DNA from: Thermoplasmata archaeon
Lineage (GTDB): Archaea; Thermoplasmatota; Thermoplasmata; Thermoplasmatales; Thermoplasmataceae
Reading direction: 5' to 3'
DNA length: 37,810 nt
Assembly (NCBI GenBank): GCA_021792655.1
Contig: JAJYUG010000007.1
Coordinates: 1-37,810, forward strand
The notes beneath the pieces are model-generated. The model saw nothing but the letters and a program-made list of their open reading frames with translations. It ran no database searches and was not told the DNA's origin. This document shows positions 27,429 to 37,101 of this stretch, in pieces (positions within the stretch are counted from its first letter, which is position 1; every line of letters begins with the position of its first letter). The translations under genes and the position numbers were made by a program.

Positions 27429-28465
27429 ATATATTATTAAGACTTCAGGAATTATTCTCGCCTCTCGGCCATCTTGCATCATATATACTGGCTTACATAT
27501 TCGAGAGCCTGTTTCTGGTCATATTCGTGACGATCAGCCTTATTGTAATGATCTACGTTTTCAGAAAATACATGGCAAGGATCCAGCAGCGTATAGGACC
27601 AAACAGGGTAGGTAAGTTCGGTTTGCTTCAACTCATAGCTGACGCCCTGAAATTAGTCGGAAAGGAAAATATCCTTCCGAAGAACAGGGACGATCTTCCG
27701 TACAAACTGGCTCCGGCTATTGTATTTGTTTCACTGGTGCTTGCCTTTACCATACTCCCGTATGGGGATTTTTTCTACCTCGGATCATTCACAGTTACAC
27801 ATTCCGAAGTGACTATCGTCCTTCTGTTCGGGATTATTGCAATTATGCCTATTGGCGAAGTCCTTGCAGGTGTAAGTTCGGCAAACAAGTACGCCCTTCT
27901 TGGTGCGCTCAGGGCAGTTGCAAAGGACGTTTCGTTTGAAATACCCATGATGCTTTCAGTCCTCGCAATAGTAATGATGGCATCTGCCAGAACTCCAAGT
28001 TCATTGAGCTTGGAATCCATACTTTCCAGTGAATTCCTTCCGTATGGCATACTGGAACCAATCGGCCTCTTTGTGTTCTTCATCTCCATGGTTGCAAGGG
28101 CATCATACACACCTTTCGATCTTGGAGAGAGTGACAGTGAACTTGTTTCCGGTCACAGCACGGAATATTCAGGAATGAGGTTCGGTATGTTCTACATGGG
28201 AATGTTTGGCAGCATATTCCTTGGATCACTCATAGTTTCTATTCTTTACCTTGGAGGGCCAAGTGGTCCTGTTGAATCCAGCCTGGGATTCATCTGGCTC
28301 ATCATCAAGGCTGCAATACTCGTTCTCATATCGTTTACCGTCTGGCTCTCGATGCCGAGGATCCGTATTGATAAATTCATCAACTTTGGCTGGAAATACC
28401 TGATCCCCATAGCCATGATCAACCTGATCCTGGCCGGGATCATTACTCTGGGGTGGGGACTGTGA
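27425..28465 (+). CDS. nuoH: complex I-like subunit H
   Basis: 346 aa; RIQQRIGPNRVGKFGLLQLIADALKLVGKE, ARASYTPFDLGESDSELVSGHSTEYSGMRF. Confidence 0.97.
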   Translation: MNILLRLQELFSPLGHLASYILAYIFESLFLVIFVTISLIVMIYVFRKYMARIQQRIGPNRVGKFGLLQLIADALKLVGKENILPKNRDDLPYKLAPAIVFVSLVLAFTILPYGDFFYLGSFTVTHSEVTIVLLFGIIAIMPIGEVLAGVSSANKYALLGALRAVAKDVSFEIPMMLSVLAIVMMASARTPSSLSLESILSSEFLPYGILEPIGLFVFFISMVARASYTPFDLGESDSELVSGHSTEYSGMRFGMFYMGMFGSIFLGSLIVSILYLGGPSGPVESSLGFIWLIIKAAILVLISFTVWLSMPRIRIDKFINFGWKYLIPIAMINLILAGIITLGWGL

Positions 28466-28896
28466 TTGAGGTAAAAGAACCAAAGAAAAAGATTCCAATA
28501 GTTGGATTGATAAGCGGAATGCTGACTGTTTCAAAGTACATGTTCAAGAAGCCTGTTACTGTCCAATATCCCGAACAGAAACCGGAGTTGCCTGACCGAT
28601 TCAGGTTCAGGATATTCCTGAAGCTGGACGACTGCGTTGGATGTACGCTCTGTGAACAGGTATGCCCAAATCATAGCATAAACATGCAGAAGGTCGATCG
28701 GGAAAACCCTAGGAACAAGAGAAAGATCTACCCTGACGTTAACTTCGGAACTTGCACTGTCTGCAGGAATTGCCAGGAAATATGCCCGACAGAGGCCATA
28801 TACCTTGACAAGGAATTCGAAACAGCCAGGACAAGAAACAGCTTCACATACTCTCCCGAGGAGCTGGCGCTGAAGGAAAATGAGGTCATAAAATGA
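28453..28896 (+). CDS. nuoI: complex I-like subunit I (2x [4Fe-4S])
   Basis: CVGCTLCEQVCP and CTVCRNCQEICP. Confidence 0.95.
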   Translation: MGTVIEVKEPKKKIPIVGLISGMLTVSKYMFKKPVTVQYPEQKPELPDRFRFRIFLKLDDCVGCTLCEQVCPNHSINMQKVDRENPRNKRKIYPDVNFGTCTVCRNCQEICPTEAIYLDKEFETARTRNSFTYSPEELALKENEVIK

Positions 28897-29141
28897 TAGA
28901 CACCATAATCATCGTTATTTTCGGGATCATAATGATAGTCTTCGCGGCCCTTGCGGTTAATTCAAAGAAAATAGTCCATTCCGCTGTCTGGCTGATGATG
29001 TTCCTTTTTACAATAGCGGCTTCCTTCATCTTTCTAGGTGCGAGCCTTGTTGGTGCAATCGAGCTTCTTGTGTTTGTTGGTGCAATCGTAACTCTGCTAG
29101 TGTTCACGCTGATGCTTACTGGAGGTAAAGAGGTTGAATAA
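28893..29141 (+). CDS. nuoJ: complex I-like subunit J, N-terminal part
   Basis: 82 aa; NSKKIVHSAVWLMMFLFTIAASFIFLGASLVGAIELLVFVGAIVTLLVFTLML = NuoJ TM1-3. Confidence 0.9.
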   Translation: MIDTIIIVIFGIIMIVFAALAVNSKKIVHSAVWLMMFLFTIAASFIFLGASLVGAIELLVFVGAIVTLLVFTLMLTGGKEVE

Positions 29142-29361
29142 AAAGGCCGCATTTTCAGTTACCCTGATATTTATAATCGTTTTTCTGTATGAAGTTGTCC
29201 AGATAACTGGATCTGAATATGTATTCGCTCCGCAGTCCCAGGTAATTTCCCAGATAAGCACGGGCCTGTTCAATTCGTACCTGTTGCCATTTGAACTGAT
29301 CTCCATGATTCTTGTCGGCAGTATAATAGGAGTTCTCTATATCGCGGGGAGGAATGACTGA
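29134..29361 (+). CDS. complex I-like subunit J, C-terminal part (split gene)
   Basis: 75 aa, two TM helices ending ELISMILVGSIIGVLYIAGRND, overlaps preceding ORF by 8 nt. Confidence 0.75.
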   Translation: MNKKAAFSVTLIFIIVFLYEVVQITGSEYVFAPQSQVISQISTGLFNSYLLPFELISMILVGSIIGVLYIAGRND

Positions 29362-29660
29362 TGGATCTTTTCATCGTTACCTCAATCTCGATGATCCTTT
29401 TCGCCATAGGTCTTTACGGCATAATGACCTCAAATATTGGGATCAAGATGCTCATCTCCATAGAGATACTGATCAACGCCGCAATGCTAAACCTTGTTGC
29501 AGTTGCTATTAATTTTTCGTCGGTTGATCCTCTTATTCTCGCCCTCTTTGTAATAGCCATCGCGGCAGCTGAATCAGTTATCGGCATCAGCCTGCTGACC
29601 GCAATATACAGGAAGTATGGCAAGGTCTCGCTTTCCCTCCTCCGGGAGATCAGGTGGTAA
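29361..29660 (+). CDS. nuoK: complex I-like subunit K
   Basis: 99 aa; MLISIEILINAAMLNLVAVA, FVIAIAAAESVIGISLLTAIYRKYG. Confidence 0.95.
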   Translation: MDLFIVTSISMILFAIGLYGIMTSNIGIKMLISIEILINAAMLNLVAVAINFSSVDPLILALFVIAIAAAESVIGISLLTAIYRKYGKVSLSLLREIRW

Positions 29661-31600
29661 TAATGTACATATTTGCATGGCTCATATTTATCCTTCCATT
29701 GATATCGTTCCCCCTTGCGCTTTTCATAGGAAAGTACAGAAGGAATCTTGCTGGCATCATAGCATCATCATTGATCGGGCTTTCCCTGGTCTTTTCAGTC
29801 CTGACCTATTTCGACGTACAGAATAACGGCATAATCTATGAGAGCTTCCACTGGTTTTCCAACATAAATTTCGGAATTTACGTGGATAACCTTACGCTGA
29901 TAATGCTACTGATGGTATCATTTGTGTCCCTGATGATCCAGCTGTTTTCCATATATTACATGAAGGATGATCCCAACAGGCACGTTTATTTCGCTGAAAC
30001 ATCCCTTTTCACTGCCGGCATGCTCGGCTTGGTGGAGTCGTCTAACCTAGTTTTCTTTTTCCTGTTCTGGGAACTGGTAGGACTCTGTTCATACCTGCTC
30101 ATCGGCTTCTGGTTCTTCAAGCCGAATGCTGCATCTGCAGCGAAGAAAGCGTTCATTGTGACGCGTGTAGGCGACCTCCTATTTCTAATAGGAATGTCGG
30201 TTCTATACACCTCGCTCTCAGGTTCATCACTGCTTTCCCCGGGACAGAGCCCCCTGAGCATACCAACAATAATCAACCTGATATCATCTAATTCTGCTCG
30301 GTTTGTCTCGGTTGTTGGATCGACCAATCTTGGCATCATTACGCTTCTATTTCTTGGAGGAGTGGCAGGCAAATCATCCCAGTTCCCCCTGCATGTCTGG
30401 ATACCGGATGCGATGGAAGGTCCTGCGACAGTATCCGCTTTGATACATGCAGCTACCATGGTAACTGCTGGAATATACCTGGTCGCACGTGTTTTTCCCC
30501 TTTATGAGGTTGCTCCGTCATATTCACTTATCACTGTTGCGATTCTTGGGGCGTTCACTGCACTATTTGCCGGAATCCTTGGCATAGTGATGAACGACAT
30601 AAAGAGGATACTGGCATATTCCACCATCAGTCAGCTGGGTTACATGCTTGCGGCCATAGGGTTGTCCGGGATAATAGGGTCCATTGGAGTATCACTGGGG
30701 ATGTATCATCTCATAGTGCACGCCATGTTCAAGGCCCTTCTCTTCATGTCTGCTGGGGCCATAATGATAGCGCTAATGGACCTCAGGAACGTCAAGGAGA
30801 TGGGAGGGCTGTGGCGCAAGATGCCCGTTACTGTTTCATTAATGTTCATAGGAGCTATCACGCTCGCTGCCCTGCCTCCCACTGCAGCATTCTTCTCAAA
30901 GGATGCAATCATAGCCGGGGCGTGGGAATACTTCTCCCTGTCCAACGGCAGCATCATATACCTGCTACCATGGATATTCCTGACAATTGGCGCTTTTCTC
31001 ACCGCTATCTACACATTCAGGATGTTCTTCCTGGTGGCTCTTGGGAAACCGAGGTCTCATCTGGCTGAGCACGCAAAGGACGCTCCACTGATAGCCCTAA
31101 TCCCTCTGTTCTTTCTTGCAGCGTTATCCCTGGTACTCGGTCTGTTTCAGGGAGGATTCTATAACTTCATCTACCCGGTATACAGGGGGATAGACCCGAG
31201 CAGCGTCATAACATACAGTGCACCAGGGATCATTCAGTACATCCCTCTGATACTTGCGCTGTTCGGCATTCTGATAACTTATGTAATCTACGGAACGGAG
31301 AGGTGGAAGCACATAGATGCATCGAAGAGTTGGTTCTACAGGGTCACAAAGGAGAAGTTTTACCTTGATTACCTCTTCACAAGGCTCATCGCGGAACGAA
31401 CCATCATTCCGGTCTCAGGTTCCATAGCAGATGTCGAGTATTCATACAACGCAGGAATAGAAAAGTTCGGGAGCAAGTCCCTTGGCTTTGGGAGTTTCCT
31501 GAGAAAAATGCAGACTGGACTTGTTGAAAACTACTTTCTTGTGATAGTTCTGGGAATGACGCTTGTATTCATTGTTCTCATAATAGGAGGCGCTTTCTGA
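29654..31600 (+). CDS. nuoL: complex I-like subunit L
   Basis: 648 aa; FFLFWELVGLCSYLLIGFWF, KSSQFPLHVWIPDAMEGPATVSALIHAATMVTAGIYLVAR; ATG at 29663 also possible as start. Confidence 0.96.
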   Translation: MVIMYIFAWLIFILPLISFPLALFIGKYRRNLAGIIASSLIGLSLVFSVLTYFDVQNNGIIYESFHWFSNINFGIYVDNLTLIMLLMVSFVSLMIQLFSIYYMKDDPNRHVYFAETSLFTAGMLGLVESSNLVFFFLFWELVGLCSYLLIGFWFFKPNAASAAKKAFIVTRVGDLLFLIGMSVLYTSLSGSSLLSPGQSPLSIPTIINLISSNSARFVSVVGSTNLGIITLLFLGGVAGKSSQFPLHVWIPDAMEGPATVSALIHAATMVTAGIYLVARVFPLYEVAPSYSLITVAILGAFTALFAGILGIVMNDIKRILAYSTISQLGYMLAAIGLSGIIGSIGVSLGMYHLIVHAMFKALLFMSAGAIMIALMDLRNVKEMGGLWRKMPVTVSLMFIGAITLAALPPTAAFFSKDAIIAGAWEYFSLSNGSIIYLLPWIFLTIGAFLTAIYTFRMFFLVALGKPRSHLAEHAKDAPLIALIPLFFLAALSLVLGLFQGGFYNFIYPVYRGIDPSSVITYSAPGIIQYIPLILALFGILITYVIYGTERWKHIDASKSWFYRVTKEKFYLDYLFTRLIAERTIIPVSGSIADVEYSYNAGIEKFGSKSLGFGSFLRKMQTGLVENYFLVIVLGMTLVFIVLIIGGAF

Positions 31601-33087
31601 TGTTCATGCTTGCAATTTTTATCGTGCTGATTCTCCTATCCTTCGCCACTTTTTTCATGGGAACACGGGCCGGAGTTTTTGCAAAGAGTTCGGCAGCCCT
31701 GATACTCATGTTAACAGTGGTTTACGCGTTCCTTAACTTTTCCGGAACAGGGGCAGGCGGCTTCACTTCAGAAAGCACATACGCCTTTGCATCTGGAATT
31801 GGAATTTATTTCTCAATAGGCGTCGATGGACTCACTGTTTCACTTCTTATTCTCTCTGCTGTAATATCTCTGATTGCCCTGCTCATAGCAAACAGGAAGG
31901 AATACACCGCATCCTTCTACGGCCTCATGCTGCTGACTGAAACCGGGCTGTTCGGCATTCTCCTATCCAGAGATTTCCTCTTCTTCTACATATTCTGGGA
32001 AATTGTACTGGTGCCCATGTACTTCATAATTGGGAGATATGGTGGTGAGAGGAAGGATACAGTTTCCCTAAAGTTTTTCGTGTACACTCACATAGGTTCG
32101 GTGTTCATCCTCTTATCCATCCTCACACTGTTCAGCTATTACTACAGCTATTCCGGTGTATTCACCCTTCAGATGAGCACCTTACTCAATTCAGCTTTCA
32201 TAAACAATTCCGGTTATCTCCCCCTATTCTGGAAAGATTTCATGCTCTTTGGTTTCCTTTTGGGCTTTCTTGTCAAGCTGCCATCATTCCCGCTTCATTC
32301 ATGGCTGCCGGATTCATACACTACCGCTCCCTATCCAGCCACTGTTATGCTTGCCGGTGGCCTCTCCCTCATGGGTGGATATGGTCTCTTTGGGATCCTT
32401 CTGCCAATCTATTCCACAATTAACATCACCGTGCTGTGGGTCCTGATTGCCCTGGGAATTATCAGCCTGCTTTACTTCGCCTTCACCGCGATGTTCCAGA
32501 TGAACATGAAGAGGATGATGGCATATGCTAGTGCGTCTGCCATGGGTTTCGTGACAATCTCATTTGCTGCGGGCATACTTGACAGCACCCTTTCCATAAG
32601 GAGCATCGAGCTATCAGGTGGCATCTTCCAGATAGTGGCGCACGGGATAATAATGGCGCTCATCTTCTCAGTCCTGTATTTCATAACTGAAAATACAGGC
32701 AAGGAGAACATCTACCAAATGGGAGGAGTCCACAGGGAAATGCCCTGGCTCTCCTCATTCCTTCTTGCCGGTTTCCTAGCATCACTGGGATTGCCGGGAC
32801 TTGCGGGTTTCATCGGTGAATTTTCCATTGTGGTAGGAATGTTCCAGACAGTGGGGTGGCTGATATTCTTTGTTATACTTGCAATGATAGTAACGGCGTC
32901 ATATCATATATGGACCGCCCAGCGATCCCTTTATGGTGCTTACAATGAGAATCTTGGAAAAATCAAGGATGCTTCTAGGAGTGAAATTGCCATACTTGCA
33001 TCAGTAACACTGGTAATCTTTGTTCTTGGGGTCTATCCAAACCTGATATTTGGAATAATTAGCGCTTACGTTGGAGGAATCATATGA
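31600..33087 (+). CDS. nuoM: complex I-like subunit M
   Basis: 495 aa; FFYIFWEIVLVPMYFIIGRYG, FLVKLPSFPLHSWLPDSYTTAPYPATVMLAGGL. Confidence 0.95.
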   Translation: MFMLAIFIVLILLSFATFFMGTRAGVFAKSSAALILMLTVVYAFLNFSGTGAGGFTSESTYAFASGIGIYFSIGVDGLTVSLLILSAVISLIALLIANRKEYTASFYGLMLLTETGLFGILLSRDFLFFYIFWEIVLVPMYFIIGRYGGERKDTVSLKFFVYTHIGSVFILLSILTLFSYYYSYSGVFTLQMSTLLNSAFINNSGYLPLFWKDFMLFGFLLGFLVKLPSFPLHSWLPDSYTTAPYPATVMLAGGLSLMGGYGLFGILLPIYSTINITVLWVLIALGIISLLYFAFTAMFQMNMKRMMAYASASAMGFVTISFAAGILDSTLSIRSIELSGGIFQIVAHGIIMALIFSVLYFITENTGKENIYQMGGVHREMPWLSSFLLAGFLASLGLPGLAGFIGEFSIVVGMFQTVGWLIFFVILAMIVTASYHIWTAQRSLYGAYNENLGKIKDASRSEIAILASVTLVIFVLGVYPNLIFGIISAYVGGII

Positions 33088-34550
33088 ACATATTTTCAAG
33101 CATAACATATACGCTGCACGCTGCAACACAGGCATCGATCTACTATTATCCACTGATTTTCCTTGGCATCGTCGCATTTGTCATGCTGGCGCTCGGTATA
33201 AGGAACATAGACAGGAAAGTTTTTGCAGGGATCACATTCGCAGCCGTCCTGATCTCAATGATAATGATCCTTCTGGACCCATACGATGAAGTCGTTGTTG
33301 GGAACAATGCTCTCCTTTTCAATAGATTCACGATGTTCTTTGCAGTCATACTAATAATTTCGGTGCTTTACATAATTTTCCCTGCAATCAGGGGGCTGAA
33401 GTCCAAGCCTGAGATATTCTATGCCACACTTCTGTTTGTCCTGATAGGTATGCTCGTATCGGCTTTCAGCTATAACCTGATTATAATATTCGTATCCTTT
33501 GAGGCAGTGAGTCTGGGGACATACGTGCTTGCAGGGTATGGAAAGCAGAAGAGACACCTGGAGGCATCTGCCAAGTATTTCTTCACGGGAACCATTGGAA
33601 CTGCCTTCACTGTTTTCGGGCTCTCATTTTTTTACACAGCTACCGGGACCTTCAGCCTGACCAGCGAAGTCATATCATCTTCACCAGCCATGCTCATTGC
33701 CCTGATCTTCCTTCTCATCGGTTTTGGATTCAAGCTTGCGATCTTCCCCATGCACCAGTGGGCAATTGATGCCTACGACGGTACCGAGAACAGTGTTTCC
33801 GCATTCCTGTCAACCGGCACCAAGATCCTTGCATTCATGATTCTGATCAAGATATTCCTAGTTGGATTTGCAGGCGATTATCATGACATCTTCCTACTAT
33901 TTGTCATCCTTTCAGTGTTCTCCATGACATACGCCAACCTTGCAGCGCTCTCACAGAACAATCTAAAGCGTCTCCTTGCTTACTCAAGCGTGGCCCAGGC
34001 AGGTTACCTGATTCTTGTCATAGCACTAGTAGGCTATACTGGCATCGGTAATGTTGCCTACGTAGCAATCGCAGCCGGGATGTTCTATTCCCTGGTTTAT
34101 ATCTTTATGAAGGGGGGCTCGTTCCTTGCCATGAACCTGGTTAACAGGGAAAGTGTGTCTGTAAGCGACGTAGCCGGACTTGCAAGGAAGTCTCCCGTTA
34201 CGGCACTGAGCTTCGCAATACTTCTGATGGGGCTTGCAGGCATACCATTCACGGGCGGCTTTACGGCTAAATATTATCTTTTCCTCTCGCTGATAGAGGG
34301 TAACCTCTGGTGGCTTGCGGTAATAGCGATACTCAACAGCGCAATATCAGTATTCTATTATTTCAGGGTGATAATGTTCATGTTCTGGAAAGAGCCGACA
34401 AGCGAGGATCATTTCAACCTGACTGCATACTCAAAAGCTCCAGTAATAGCGTCAGCCGTAATAATGGTAGCTCTGTTCTTCTTCTTTTACCTGCTTCCGA
34501 CACTGAATGGCATGGCTCCTGGGCTCTTTGCAACAATGGGAGGGATTTGA
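33084..34550 (+). CDS. nuoN: complex I-like subunit N
   Basis: 488 aa; FKLAIFPMHQWAIDAYDGTENSVSAFLSTGTK, NLKRLLAYSSVAQAGYLIL. Confidence 0.95.
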   Translation: MNIFSSITYTLHAATQASIYYYPLIFLGIVAFVMLALGIRNIDRKVFAGITFAAVLISMIMILLDPYDEVVVGNNALLFNRFTMFFAVILIISVLYIIFPAIRGLKSKPEIFYATLLFVLIGMLVSAFSYNLIIIFVSFEAVSLGTYVLAGYGKQKRHLEASAKYFFTGTIGTAFTVFGLSFFYTATGTFSLTSEVISSSPAMLIALIFLLIGFGFKLAIFPMHQWAIDAYDGTENSVSAFLSTGTKILAFMILIKIFLVGFAGDYHDIFLLFVILSVFSMTYANLAALSQNNLKRLLAYSSVAQAGYLILVIALVGYTGIGNVAYVAIAAGMFYSLVYIFMKGGSFLAMNLVNRESVSVSDVAGLARKSPVTALSFAILLMGLAGIPFTGGFTAKYYLFLSLIEGNLWWLAVIAILNSAISVFYYFRVIMFMFWKEPTSEDHFNLTAYSKAPVIASAVIMVALFFFFYLLPTLNGMAPGLFATMGGI

Positions 34551-34551
34551 G

Positions 34552-34914
34552 GTGAATGGCGAGACTGACTACGGAATAATAATGAGTTCTCTGGCTATGG
34601 GGGACCTCAGGGATACCCAGTCGCGGATAAGGAAGAGAATACTCAGGCTGAAGGCAGAAAGCCGGGTAGATCCAGCAAGGAATTCTGACGCATATATTAG
34701 GATGCTCGAGGGTCTTGAATCCGTCCTTTCTGGAAAGGAGAACGTTGAGGACTTCCGGAAGGACATGAATTCTGCGGCAGTATCAAAAAACTTCAGGTTC
34801 GTCGACCACTGGGATGACTTTGTCAACACAATGGTATACTACCTGTACTATTTCATTGACAGGTATAACATACACCTGCCTGCGTTTAACTCGAAGAGGA
34901 GTGATGACAGGTGA
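34552..34914 (+). CDS. hypothetical protein in nuo operon
   Basis: ORF track opens at 34507 inside nuoN; GTG at 34552 immediately after the nuoN stop is the likelier start; soluble helical protein, no recognised domain. Confidence 0.7.
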   Translation: MNGETDYGIIMSSLAMGDLRDTQSRIRKRILRLKAESRVDPARNSDAYIRMLEGLESVLSGKENVEDFRKDMNSAAVSKNFRFVDHWDDFVNTMVYYLYYFIDRYNIHLPAFNSKRSDDR

Positions 34915-35159
34915 GTTCTGCATTCATGAAATGCTTTGAACACGCAAAGGACGAGGAATCAGCAGCGGAATGCATTCATTGCCTCAGAAGATACGGAGAA
35001 CAGGTCATGTTCGATGATGGCAAGGGAAGGTTGGCTCTTGGAAGGGAATTATACGAGGATCACACGGCAGAGATGACAAAAATCACAGAACTTCTCGGCA
35101 TCAAGAACAGATCCGACTATGAAATCGCTGATAAAAAATACAACCTGACAATGTACTGA
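34911..35159 (+). CDS. small Cys-containing hypothetical protein in nuo operon
   Basis: 82 aa, GTG start overlapping previous stop; MKCFEHAKDEESAAECIHCLRRYG contains CxxC plus an upstream Cys. Confidence 0.7.
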   Translation: MSSAFMKCFEHAKDEESAAECIHCLRRYGEQVMFDDGKGRLALGRELYEDHTAEMTKITELLGIKNRSDYEIADKKYNLTMY

Positions 35160-35161
35160 TC

Positions 35162-35902
35162 ATGCCCACTGACATTACTGGAAAGGGAAAGGTATTTCTT
35201 GACCACATGGGCAAGACCATGGTTTTGACCCTTTCCAACACTCCGAAGAATATACTGGATGTTGAATCCCTGCAGGCAATTATAGGTGCCCTCTCTTCAG
35301 TCGGGGACGAGGTTGATTCAATCGTGATTGCCGGTGCCGGGAATGTAGCCTTCTCATACGGCTACGACGGATCATGCAAGAGGATACGGGAGCGCGATCA
35401 TGTCAGGAATGTGTACGATATGGGATTCACCATATCGAGAATGATATCTTCCATGGACCTACCTGTGTTCTCAGTGGTAAACGGCTACGCTCTTGGCATG
35501 GGTCTCGAGATTGCACTTTCTTGCGACATGATACTGGCTACAGAAAGGAGCAGATTCGGGATTCCGGATATAAACTATGGATTGCCTTCCATGACCGGCG
35601 TTATTTCCACGGTGCAGGAAAACTACGGGAAAGGTGTATACAACAGGCTGATGACCGGGGAGATCTTTGATGCAGAAACTGCCTTGGGCATTGGAATGCT
35701 TGCGGGTATCATAGAGGGAGAAAACTGGCTGAGTTCCGGCGTCGAATATGTAAGAAAAATGAATCTTGGCATCCTGTCATACTACAAGCGAGAAAACATG
35801 AAATTTTCCCAGGGAACAAACATGGATCGTCTTTTCCTCGATTTCTACGATCTTGAGAAAATAAAGCTCAAGGAATTAGAGGCCTTCAGAGACACCCTCT
35901 GA
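35162..35902 (+). CDS. enoyl-CoA hydratase/isomerase (crotonase) family protein
   Basis: 246 aa; SIVIAGAGNVAFSYGYDG, LPVFSVVNGYALGMGLEIALSCDMILATERSRFGIPDINYGL. Confidence 0.92.
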   Translation: MPTDITGKGKVFLDHMGKTMVLTLSNTPKNILDVESLQAIIGALSSVGDEVDSIVIAGAGNVAFSYGYDGSCKRIRERDHVRNVYDMGFTISRMISSMDLPVFSVVNGYALGMGLEIALSCDMILATERSRFGIPDINYGLPSMTGVISTVQENYGKGVYNRLMTGEIFDAETALGIGMLAGIIEGENWLSSGVEYVRKMNLGILSYYKRENMKFSQGTNMDRLFLDFYDLEKIKLKELEAFRDTL

Positions 35903-36703
35903 CTGGTCCACAAAGTTCTTTCTTTCGGTTCTCCTGGCAAAGTACATCCCGCCAAAGTACAGTATTATCATTGGAACCGCAATTACAACCATGGTGAAAC
36001 CCGTTACCCCGGGAGAGAAGATCATGCCGAAAATCAGCGATCCTATGATTGCGTATCTCCAGTTCTTTCTCCAAACTTCGTACTTGACAACTCCTATTCT
36101 CGTGAGACCCACCATGAAAACTGGAATTTCAAAGGAAATTCCGAAAGCCGCGACGTATATCAGAAGGAATGAGATGAAATTCAGTATGCTTGTGGTAGGC
36201 TGAGCTCCCAGGCCAACGTCAAACAGGAAAAAAATCCTGAACAGCACAGGCGCTATGAACCAGATTCCAACTACCGCCCCAGTTATAAAGAGGAGTGTGG
36301 CTGGAATCAGAGTAACACGTATGAGTGCTTTCTCGCTTGACTTGAGGGCCGGTCCAATGAAGGCTGCAACCTCGTAAACAAGTACTGGCATGGTGAATAT
36401 GAGAGCGAGGAACATGCAGACATAGAAATCCGCAACAACCGCATCCGTTGGCTTTACGATTATAAGCTGGGTGGAGGCGGGCAGCACATGTGCTTCCAGT
36501 ACCTGTGTGAACTGTGCCCCTATGTTGTGGTACGGATCTATTGTGACAAAAGGTATGGTGGTGCCGAATAAGTGCAAAAAATCAATGCGCAGTCCAACAA
36601 AAAACACAAAAAAGATTCCAAATGGAATAAGGACACGAATAAGCCTTGCCCTCAGTTCCTCTATGTGCTTTAAACTGTTGGAAATGAACGTCTCATCGCT
36701 CAT
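35876..36703 (-). CDS. tatC: Sec-independent protein translocase TatC
   Basis: 275 aa; HIEELRARLIRVLIPFG, six TM helices, FGISFEIPVFMVGLTRIGVV, FSPGVTGFTMVVIAVPMIILYFGGMYFARR. Confidence 0.95.
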   Translation of the reverse strand: MSDETFISNSLKHIEELRARLIRVLIPFGIFFVFFVGLRIDFLHLFGTTIPFVTIDPYHNIGAQFTQVLEAHVLPASTQLIIVKPTDAVVADFYVCMFLALIFTMPVLVYEVAAFIGPALKSSEKALIRVTLIPATLLFITGAVVGIWFIAPVLFRIFFLFDVGLGAQPTTSILNFISFLLIYVAAFGISFEIPVFMVGLTRIGVVKYEVWRKNWRYAIIGSLIFGMIFSPGVTGFTMVVIAVPMIILYFGGMYFARRTERKNFVDQSEGVSEGL

Positions 36704-37002
36704 TGTCCACTTTTAAGCTTGTCTGCTATTTCGTCTTTTACCTGCTTTTCGTTCTTGTTCTGGGTATCTATGCCGAGAGACTTGGCCACCTGGAAATAGT
36801 CAACTCCAGCCGAAGCTGTTGGAGTAGCAGCAGGTGCGTTCATAGCGTTCTTTATTTCCTTCTCGATCTCCATCTGTCCCCGCTTGAATTCCCCTGAGGC
36901 TTTCCCTATATTCCTGGCAAGGTCAGGTATCTTTTTTGTGCTCCCGAACAAAACAAGGATCACGACAACTATGATAAGCCAGTCTATTGGTGAGTCAAAC
37001 AT
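36700..37002 (-). CDS. tatA: TatA-type translocase subunit
   Basis: MFDSPIDWLIIVVVILVLFGSTKKIPDLARNIGKASGEFKRG; ORF track opens at 37023 (GTG) but the ATG at 37002 fits TatA better. Confidence 0.88.
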   Translation of the reverse strand: MFDSPIDWLIIVVVILVLFGSTKKIPDLARNIGKASGEFKRGQMEIEKEIKNAMNAPAATPTASAGVDYFQVAKSLGIDTQNKNEKQVKDEIADKLKSGQ

Positions 37003-37055
37003 TAAAAATAGTATACCCGTCACTTATTTAACATTTGTGAGCGTGAATTCCAAGA

Positions 37056-37073
37056 CTCCTCCGGTGGGAGGAG
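37056..37073 (-). other. perfect GC-rich hairpin CTCCTCC-ggtg-GGAGGAG in the intergenic region upstream of tatA
   Basis: 7-bp perfect stem, 4-nt loop. Confidence 0.5.
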
Positions 37074-37101
37074 ACCAGAATTTCCCAGATGGTCTGAGCT
37101 T

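Noticed and set aside
29986-30459. 157-aa minus ORF inside nuoL
   Set aside because: Antisense to a highly conserved gene; codon-mirror artefact.
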